DNA of 47,762 nucleotides from Bacteroidales bacterium (lineage in GTDB: Bacteria; Bacteroidota; Bacteroidia; Bacteroidales; VadinHA17): the NCBI GenBank assembly GCA_020201035.1, contig JAIVHO010000032.1, positions 1-47,762 on the forward strand, given 5' to 3'. Made by a program: the position numbers and the translations under genes. Below are positions 42,084 to 47,762 of the stretch, in pieces (within the stretch, counting starts at the first letter, position 1; each line of letters starts with the position of its first letter). The notes beneath the pieces were generated by a model, which saw only the letters and a program-made list of their open reading frames with translations, had not been told where the DNA came from and searched no databases.

Positions 42084-43355
42084 ATGACCCGAATTATATA
42101 TTTGCTTATGATGTTGCCGTGGGCAACACCTGCAGCTGGAAACGGAGACGGGGAGATAAGGGAGGAATTTAGCAGGGATGATATTAAGAGTATAAAGCTT
42201 CATCGCACCGAATGGAATCTCTCCTATCCCATTATAACCCTCTCCTCCGGAGATAAGCTGGTACTCAGGTTTGATCAGCTGGGTGACCGCATAGAAACCT
42301 GGCAGTACAGCTTTATTCACTGTGACAGTGAGTGGAATGAGAGCGGGCTGTTTGCAACGGACTACCTTGATGGATTTACCGAAAACAATATTGAGGATTA
42401 CAGGGCCTCATTCAACACCACAGTCAGCTATATACATTACCAGGTCTCCTTCCCAAACAGGGATATCTCCTTTAAGATATCGGGCAATTATATGATTATA
42501 GTATATCCTGCAGGCGAACCTGACAATATAGCTCTGGCAAGGCGGTTTATGGTAAGTGAGTCCTCGGTGGACATTGATGCAACTCCCCAGAGATCGAAGC
42601 TAACAAGCGGGTATGATACACACCAGCAGATAGACTTCACTGTTAACCACAGGGGATTACGGCTTACCGATCCCAATCGCACCATTACAGCCACAATCAT
42701 GCAGAACGGCAGATATGACAATGCAAGACACAACCTGCGCCCCGATTTCCAGGGTGATATGCAGCTCCGGTTTAATGATCTCTCAGGAGAGTCCCTTTTT
42801 CCCGGGGGCAGTGAGTTCAGGTATTTTGATATCAGAAGCATAAGGTATCAGAGCGAGTTTATCAGGAGTATTGAGTTTTTTGACGGTTTGTACCATGTCT
42901 ACCTGCAGCCATCAGAAGACAGACGGGGGCGGGAGTATTTCTACTGGCAGGATTTTAACGGCAAGTACTATACGGCCATTCAGGAGGGGCGTGACCATGA
43001 TACAGAGGCTGACTATCTGTGGGTCTATTTTACCTTCCCTTCACGTTTTCCACTTCAGGAGGGCGATCTTTATGTTATTGGGGCACTCACCGGCTGGAGG
43101 TATGATGATATTAACAGGATGTACTACAATATGGAGAGCCACCAGTATGAGCTGTCACTGTTACTGAAGCAGGGGTGGTACAACTACCTGTATGCTGTTG
43201 CTGACATGGAGGGCAATCCGGTTCCGGGAGCCGGTTTTGAAGGGGATCACTATGAAACCGAAAATGATTATCTGATTTTAATATACTACCGTGATCCGTC
43301 GCAGCGCCATGAAAGGTTGCTGGGGCACAGGGTTGTTAACAGTTCGAGTAACTGA
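42084..43355 (+). CDS. DUF5103 / type IX secretion system plug-family protein
   Basis: 423 residues. A short signal (1-20, ending TPAAG) and then the family start DDIKSIKLHRTEWNLSYPII. Typical further segments are WQYSFIHCDSEWNESGL near 80, GNYMIIVYPAGEPDN near 137 and a C-terminal DLYVIGALTGWRYDD near 328, similar to a glycogen-binding-like beta domain. In Flavobacterium, the Plug protein of this family seals the SprA translocon of the type IX secretion system; assignment here rests on family resemblance. No other T9SS gene is in the window. Single gene, convergent with mog. Confidence 0.85.
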   Translation: MTRIIYLLMMLPWATPAAGNGDGEIREEFSRDDIKSIKLHRTEWNLSYPIITLSSGDKLVLRFDQLGDRIETWQYSFIHCDSEWNESGLFATDYLDGFTENNIEDYRASFNTTVSYIHYQVSFPNRDISFKISGNYMIIVYPAGEPDNIALARRFMVSESSVDIDATPQRSKLTSGYDTHQQIDFTVNHRGLRLTDPNRTITATIMQNGRYDNARHNLRPDFQGDMQLRFNDLSGESLFPGGSEFRYFDIRSIRYQSEFIRSIEFFDGLYHVYLQPSEDRRGREYFYWQDFNGKYYTAIQEGRDHDTEADYLWVYFTFPSRFPLQEGDLYVIGALTGWRYDDINRMYYNMESHQYELSLLLKQGWYNYLYAVADMEGNPVPGAGFEGDHYETENDYLILIYYRDPSQRHERLLGHRVVNSSSN

Positions 43356-43390
43356 ATCAGGTGCCGCTGCCGGTTGGAGGGACACTCATT

Positions 43391-43906
43391 TTACTTCCCG
43401 TATTCATGGGCATCAATTCCGTACAGCATAAGTATTGCGTGCTGCAGGCTCTTCAGAATTTCCCCCATATACTCCTCCACGGCCCGTACTGATCCGGGCA
43501 GGGTATATATCAGACTTGATCCTTTTACGCCTGCCACGCCTCTGCTCAGCAGAGCGTTGGGTCTTTCCGCCCCGAATTTCACCCTTATATGCTCCATGAT
43601 ACCCGGGATTACCTTCTCGAGCATCTGTTCAACAACGTCAACCGTCATATCGCGGGGACCTATTCCTGTGCCGCCTGTTGTGAATATAACATTATAGTCC
43701 TGTGAAGATTCATTTACCAGTTGCCTTAGCTTACCTGAATCATCAGGGATAACAACGATATCGCACTCGCACTTCCACCCACTATTTTTAAACCACTCCT
43801 GGGTCATCTCCCTTATCAGCGGTCCGCTGAGGTCTTCATACTCTCCTGCTGCCGCCCTGTCGCTCAGGGTAATTATCTTTACTTTAAGAATATCCGGTAA
43901 ATTCAT
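43391..43906 (-). CDS. mog: Molybdopterin adenylyltransferase (Mog/MoaB)
   Basis: Activates molybdopterin by adenylylation before metal insertion. 171 residues of the MogA/MoaB fold, with ITLSDRAAAGEYEDLSGP at the N-terminus, TTGGTGIGPRDMTVD (about 93-107), GVAGVKGSSLIYTLPGS (near 134) and the Asp/Ser residues of the active site. It could be MoaB or MogA; the close Moco context makes the function clear while the sub-name is open. Last gene of the Moco run, 61 bp after moaC. Confidence 0.92.
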   Translation of the reverse strand: MNLPDILKVKIITLSDRAAAGEYEDLSGPLIREMTQEWFKNSGWKCECDIVVIPDDSGKLRQLVNESSQDYNVIFTTGGTGIGPRDMTVDVVEQMLEKVIPGIMEHIRVKFGAERPNALLSRGVAGVKGSSLIYTLPGSVRAVEEYMGEILKSLQHAILMLYGIDAHEYGK

Positions 43907-43967
43907 ATTCGCATTATTAAAAATTCAGTATTGCCCTCTCCGTATTTACGCTGGGGAGAGCTCTATA

Positions 43968-44414
43968 TTATCTTTTTTCCTTTGAAAGCAGTTTAACATC
44001 TTTCATAACCATCTCTTTATCCACCGCCTTACACATATCATATACTGTAAGCAGTGCGACAGATACAGCAGCTAGGGCCTCCATCTCTACCCCTGTTTTC
44101 CCTTGAGAGAGCGCCTCAGCCGTAACCTCAACACCATAATCCCGAAGTTCCGCCCTTACATTAATCCCTGAGAGAAATATATTATGGCACAGAGGTATAA
44201 GTGACGGTGTTTGCTTGGCAGCCTGTATCCCTGCAATCTGAGCAACAGCGAGGACATCTCCCTTCTTCATCTCATTCTCCCTTATCAGCTCCACAGTATG
44301 TTTTCCAAGTAATATCCGTCCGCCGGCCACTGCCCTCCTATCCTGGTCAGGCTTGCCTCCTACATCAACCATTTTTGCCTTTCCGCTGCTGTCGGTATGT
44401 GTTAGCTCCTTCAT
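43968..44414 (-). CDS. moaC: Cyclic pyranopterin monophosphate synthase (MoaC)
   Basis: 148 residues. With MoaA it converts GTP to cyclic pyranopterin monophosphate, the first Moco intermediate. MoaC landmarks: MVDVGGKPDQDRRAVAGG at the N-terminus, AKQTPSLIPLCHN (near 75-87) with the active-site Lys/His, and VGVEMEAL..SVALLTVYDMCKAVDK near 110-138. Full length. The gap from moaA is 117 bp, unusually long inside this operon. Confidence 0.96.
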   Translation of the reverse strand: MKELTHTDSSGKAKMVDVGGKPDQDRRAVAGGRILLGKHTVELIRENEMKKGDVLAVAQIAGIQAAKQTPSLIPLCHNIFLSGINVRAELRDYGVEVTAEALSQGKTGVEMEALAAVSVALLTVYDMCKAVDKEMVMKDVKLLSKEKR

Positions 44415-44531
44415 AATCCCTGCATCACTGTTATAATCTGCACAAGGTACAAAATTGAATGATTATTTACGTACTGCCTGCCTGAATTATTCACTGCCCG
44501 GTGCATATAGCCAGGCATAACCGGCAACTGT

Positions 44532-45332
44532 TCAACCGCCAATATTATAGAATCTGCCAGTAATGTTTGAAGAGCCGCATGCAGGTTTGTTGTCAACCGC
44601 CAGTTTTAGTGCCTTTCCTGCACCCAGTTCCCTTACATCATACTCTATATCATTAAAAAGACAGGGCCTTACCCTGCCATTGGAAGTAAGTCTCAGACGG
44701 TTGCAAGCAGCACAGTTGCCACCTTCACCACCCTCCACAATACTGAATTCACCACCTTCCAGATCCATTTGCCTGATAAACCTCACATCCAGTCCCTTTT
44801 CCCTTCCGTAACGTTCTACAGCAACGGCATCCTGTTCTCCGGATGAAACCTTTACAACGCAGTTAATCTTCACGGGTGTAAGCCCGGCATCAACGGCTGC
44901 GTCAATTCCCTCCAGCACATCTCTCAGGTTACCTCCCCTTGTTATATAGTGATATTTCGCCGGATCAAGTGTATCGAGGCTTATATTGACCCTCCGGAGT
45001 CCGGCCGCAGCCAGCTCCCGGGCATATTTTTTAAGCAGTATGCCGTTGGTTGTCATCGACAGGTCCCTGATGCCCTCAATTGATGAAATCATGCTGACCA
45101 GACCGGTTATTCCCTTACGCACCAACGGTTCACCTCCAGTTAGGCGGACCTTATCAATCCCCATTGAAACAGCTACTCTAACAAATTCTGTAATCTCTTC
45201 AAAGCTAAGTATCTCCGTATGTGAAATAAGCTTCACCCCTTCCTCCGGCATACAGTATCTGCAGCGCAGGTTACACCTGTCTGTTACAGATATCCTGAGA
45301 TAATTTATTCTCCTGCTATATAAATCGTACAT
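44532..45332 (-). CDS. moaA: GTP 3',8-cyclase MoaA, short form
   Basis: Radical SAM enzyme of the first Moco step. 266 residues, roughly 60 fewer than the common 320-340. The N-terminal SAM cluster is present (Cys20, Cys24, Cys27 in DRCNLRCRYC). The second cluster is too (Cys207, Cys210, Cys224 in GGNCAACNRLRLT..RPCLF), along with the GTP-binding Arg pair in NRLR. The loss is between RFIRQMDLEGG (about 185-194) and GGNCAAC, where most homologues have about 50 extra residues including a G-rich loop. There is no frame break. The 5' end overlaps moeA by 17 bp. Probably functional, as all metal ligands remain. Confidence 0.88.
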   Translation of the reverse strand: MYDLYSRRINYLRISVTDRCNLRCRYCMPEEGVKLISHTEILSFEEITEFVRVAVSMGIDKVRLTGGEPLVRKGITGLVSMISSIEGIRDLSMTTNGILLKKYARELAAAGLRRVNISLDTLDPAKYHYITRGGNLRDVLEGIDAAVDAGLTPVKINCVVKVSSGEQDAVAVERYGREKGLDVRFIRQMDLEGGEFSIVEGGEGGNCAACNRLRLTSNGRVRPCLFNDIEYDVRELGAGKALKLAVDNKPACGSSNITGRFYNIGG

Positions 45333-46503
45333 CTACCTCTTCTCCTGCCTTTATTTCGTGAACACCAACCGGCACACCTGTTATGCCATAAGCCCCCGGA
45401 AGGGCATTAATATGTGCCGAGCCATGATACTCTGCTGCAATAACCCCGCCATCACTATTACGTATTACCGGCACCCATGCAAACCTGCCGGCTCTTTTGC
45501 GCGAGTATCCATCAGACAGTATCATTCTGACTATTTCCGGCTTCCAGTCTGAATCCATTGAACGATGTATCATCGGCCTTACAAATATCTCAAACTGGAT
45601 AAATGCGGATACAGGATTTCCCGGCAGTCCGAACACTACAGCATCTTTATGGATACCCAGTGTTGTGGGCTTTCCCGGTTGCACTGCAACCTTGTCAAAC
45701 AGAATCTCCACCCCTGCCTTCTCAAGCACAACCGGAACAAAGTCGTAATCACCCATTGATACACCACCTGTAAGCAGAACAATATCACACTCTGCTATTG
45801 CCCTGTCTACAATTTGAGCCGTCTGCTCCTCGCTGTCACCGGCGATTCCGTAATAGACTGCATTTGCTCCTGCTCTCATCACCTGGGCTATCAGCTGGTA
45901 AGCGTTGCTGTTACGTATCTCGCCCTTGCCGGGTTTTTTGTGCGGCTCAACCAGCTCATCGCCCGTGCTGATAACTGCAATATCCAGTTTCTTAACCACC
46001 TCAACCTCCGTTGCACCCACTGTTGCCATTACAGCGATATCCTGAGGCCGGATTACCCGCCCCCCGGTAAGCACCCTGTCACCACTCCCTATATCCTCAC
46101 CCCTTAGGGCGATATTATCCTTTGTCTGGCTGCCTGTAAATGTGACGCTGCCCTTCTCTTCACGGCTTTCTTCAACCATAAACACTGTATCAGCTCCATC
46201 AGGAACTGCCGCACCGGTCATAATCCTTGAGCATTCTCCCTCTGAAACGTGCTTCTGCGGGTATGTACCTGCCGGAATAGTTTCAATTATCGTGAGCGGG
46301 CCAGGCAGATCAGCGCGCCTGCATGCAAATCCATCCACTGCGCTCCTGTTAAAGGGTGGCATATCCATATCGCTGAAGATATCCTCTGCCAGTACCCTGC
46401 CGGGTGAATCTGTAAAGGCAATTTTTTCTCTTCCTGACTGCACCCTGTATCTTCCTGCTATTTCAAGAGCCTCCCCGAGTGGTATCATCTTTTTCTCACT
46501 CAT
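45316..46503 (-). CDS. moeA: Molybdopterin molybdenumtransferase (MoeA)
   Basis: Inserts molybdate into adenylylated molybdopterin. 395 residues. Landmarks: PPFNRSAVDGFA near 50, IMTGAAVPDGADTV near 91, the MPT-binding domain with VISTGDEL (near 180) and LLTGGVSMGDYDF (near 240). VFGLPGNPVSAFIQFEIFV near 290 and a C-terminal MoeA domain IV (about 325-393) complete it. First of the downstream Moco genes after the ABC ATPase. The stop overlaps moaA by 17 bp. Confidence 0.96.
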   Translation of the reverse strand: MSEKKMIPLGEALEIAGRYRVQSGREKIAFTDSPGRVLAEDIFSDMDMPPFNRSAVDGFACRRADLPGPLTIIETIPAGTYPQKHVSEGECSRIMTGAAVPDGADTVFMVEESREEKGSVTFTGSQTKDNIALRGEDIGSGDRVLTGGRVIRPQDIAVMATVGATEVEVVKKLDIAVISTGDELVEPHKKPGKGEIRNSNAYQLIAQVMRAGANAVYYGIAGDSEEQTAQIVDRAIAECDIVLLTGGVSMGDYDFVPVVLEKAGVEILFDKVAVQPGKPTTLGIHKDAVVFGLPGNPVSAFIQFEIFVRPMIHRSMDSDWKPEIVRMILSDGYSRKRAGRFAWVPVIRNSDGGVIAAEYHGSAHINALPGAYGITGVPVGVHEIKAGEEVDVRFI

Positions 46504-46607
46504 ATTCTTCTACTGTTATTCCAATTAGTGCCTCTGAAGTGCCTTGAGCACTCAGATCGTTATAAATTATCAACTTCCTTATCCTGTAATATCTCTTTTC
46601 AACCCCA

Positions 46608-46766
46608 CAAACCTTTCTTATACTACCTTACAATTATAAACCACTAACCCTTCTTATACTATCTTACAATTAACAAACCGCAAACCTTTCTTATACTATC
46701 TTACAATTAACAAACCGCAAACCTTTCTTATACTATCTTACAGTTAACAAACCCCAAACCTTTCTC
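46608..46766. repeat. 36-37-bp tandem repeat, four copies
   Basis: CTTATACTATCTTACAATTA begins at 46617 (variant), 46653, 46690 and 46727 (spacings 36, 37, 37), with the start of a fifth copy near 46764. The unit also contains AACAAACC(G/C)CAAACCTTT. It occupies most of the 313-bp gap (46504-46816) between moeA and the ABC ATPase; no gene or clear promoter was seen there. A short AGTGC/GCACT hairpin lies at 46538-46552. Confidence 0.9.
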
Positions 46767-46816
46767 TGAAACCACTTAAACCAACCTTAATTGTTGCTTT
46801 CTCCAGAGTCCCTGAC

Positions 46817-47762
46817 CTACTGTAACACCCTTACTGCATCCCCGGGAAATGTAATCCACACCCTTTCACCCCTTAGGAGAGGAGTTACTGCCCAGCTCTC
46901 GTGGCTGAGATTCAGGTAGAATATATCACCTGATTCAATATAGGCTTCATACCCGTTTTCAGCCCTGTTCACTTCCCTAACCACTCCTTCTGCCACAATC
47001 TCACTGCCGGCAGGAAAATTCCCGGAAGCTGAGATTTCACTGTTAGGGATCATTATCAGTGCATCATCCCCGTAATTACCCTCTGGCAGCTCTATCTCAA
47101 TACCATTTTTCATTTTGCCCCTTATTGTATCGCCCTTTCTCTCCACCGCTATATTAAAAAAATTCTGTACACCTGCAAACCGGGCCACAAACCTGTTTCT
47201 GGGTCTGCTGAATATCTCATCGGGAGAGCCCGTCTGAACAAGATGACCGTTGTGCATCACCCCCATTCTGTGCGCCAGGCGTATAGCCTCTCTGAAATCA
47301 TGCGTCACATGCATTATGGTCATTCCCTTTCTGTTAATATCCCGCAGGAGTCTGCGGAGGTCATCCCTGAGGGGTGTATCGATTGATGCCATAGGCTCAT
47401 CAAGCAATATTATATCAGGTGAGGTAACCAATGTACGTGATACTGCCACCCGTTGCCTCTCACCTCCTGAAAGGGTATCGGGGCGCCTCTCCAGAAGAGA
47501 TGTAATATTCATCTCCCATGCCATATCCTTCACCTTTTCGTCGATATCACTCTTTTTCATCCCCTTTGTACGGAGAGGGTATGCAATATTATCATATACT
47601 GTAAGGTGCGGAAAGAGGGCAAAGTCCTGAAAAACCAATCCTGTCTTCCGTTCCTGTATCTTAAATTTTGTAATATCTGTACCATTCAGTATTACCGATC
47701 CTGAATCGCAGCTGCGCAGGCCCGCAATAATCTCCAGCAACATTGATTTCCCTGAACCCGAC
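46817..47762 (-). CDS. modC: Molybdate-type ABC transporter ATP-binding protein, 5' end cut by window
   Basis: The frame is open to the window edge, where SGSGKSMLLEII completes most of Walker A, so the real start lies outside. Present: Q-loop (LVFQDFALFP), signature LSGGERQRVA, Walker B DIILLDEPMASID and H-loop VTHD. The C-terminal part (about 215-308 from the first Met) is a TOBE-like domain (GKMKNGIEIELPEGN, VRVLQ) typical of molybdate, tungstate or sulfate importers. Adjacent moeA and the Moco genes favour molybdate (ModC) or tungstate. The permease and binding protein should lie to the right. A sulfate or other anion transporter remains possible. Confidence 0.8.
   Translation of the reverse strand, partial: SGSGKSMLLEIIAGLRSCDSGSVILNGTDITKFKIQERKTGLVFQDFALFPHLTVYDNIAYPLRTKGMKKSDIDEKVKDMAWEMNITSLLERRPDTLSGGERQRVAVSRTLVTSPDIILLDEPMASIDTPLRDDLRRLLRDINRKGMTIMHVTHDFREAIRLAHRMGVMHNGHLVQTGSPDEIFSRPRNRFVARFAGVQNFFNIAVERKGDTIRGKMKNGIEIELPEGNYGDDALIMIPNSEISASGNFPAGSEIVAEGVVREVNRAENGYEAYIESGDIFYLNLSHESWAVTPLLRGERVWITFPGDAVRVLQ

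Noticed and set aside
44415-44531. Molybdenum cofactor riboswitch before moaC
   Set aside because: The 117-bp gap shows no long conserved stem architecture; only weak short pairings were seen.
44411-44596. 61-codon frame between moaC and moaA
   Set aside because: Overlaps the moaA 3' end in another frame, lacks a ribosome-binding site and does not resemble the missing part of MoaA.
1-47762. tRNA, rRNA, prophage or transposase genes
   Set aside because: Intergenic regions were read for a tRNA T-loop (GGTTCRANNCC) and for mobile-element proteins; none found by eye.

Overview
The window looks like chromosomal DNA from an anaerobic or microaerobic member of the Bacteroidota, probably Bacteroidales-like. 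Evidence: a complete Na+-translocating NADH:quinone reductase operon, an OmpP1/FadL porin, a type IX secretion plug-family protein (DUF5103), propeller/Y_Y_Y sensor architecture, a short AMP nucleosidase beside holA, and promoter candidates of the Bacteroidota type (TTG about 20 nt upstream of TAnnTTTG). No tRNA, rRNA, insertion sequence, prophage or CRISPR array was seen. Both edges cut a gene: a hybrid histidine kinase on the left and an ABC-transporter ATPase on the right.

Layout. 1-4.7 kb: hybrid kinase plus a propeller/SpoIIE sensor phosphatase. 4.9-12.5 kb: envelope proteins (PepSY-TM protein, OB-fold lipoprotein, OmpP1 porin, two exported orphans, a secreted Asp-box propeller). 12.5-14.2 kb: selenium pair selD-yedF. 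14.6-20 kb: housekeeping genes (NUDIX, HsdR-N-like nuclease domain, AMP nucleosidase, holA, AlgH/YqgE, NhaC antiporter). 20-24.4 kb: DUF6599-like and DUF362 proteins, then a fused 2-oxoacid dehydrogenase E1. 24.7-32.1 kb: a small Cys-rich membrane protein, apbE and nqrABCDEF. 32.5-33.5 kb: M28 peptidase. 33.9-39.4 kb: a nine-gene cluster (DUF134 regulator, DUF5320, zinc-ribbon protein, NifX-like protein, two MinD-type ATPases carrying ferredoxin domains, second NifX-like protein, FAD/NAD disulfide-type oxidoreductase, CGGC protein). 39.7-43.4 kb: YgjP-like metalloprotease, a damaged Na+/Ca2+ exchanger, AI-2E transporter, T9SS plug-family protein. 43.4-47.8 kb: molybdenum cofactor genes mog, moaC, moaA, moeA and a molybdate-type ABC ATPase.

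How the genes work together. The nqr operon makes a Na+-pumping respiratory complex. ApbE would attach FMN to NqrB and NqrC, and the small Cys-rich protein is a candidate maturation partner. NhaC may use the resulting sodium gradient. The nine-gene cluster resembles the orange-protein (ORP) complexes of Desulfovibrio, where a NifX-fold protein carries a Mo/Cu cluster and works with MinD-like Fe-S ATPases. Here it is headed by a DUF134 regulator whose promoter carries a perfect 16-bp palindrome exactly between the -33 and -7 elements. With the Moco genes and selD/yedF in the same 35 kb, the region is rich in Mo, Fe-S and Se metabolism.

A second theme is non-coding: at least six intergenic regions carry unrelated short tandem repeats (units 67, 45, 34, 16, 13 and 37 bp, plus mixed repeats near 39.6 kb). 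A 116-bp hairpin-rich element occurs twice, each time 31-37 nt upstream of a minus-strand start codon.
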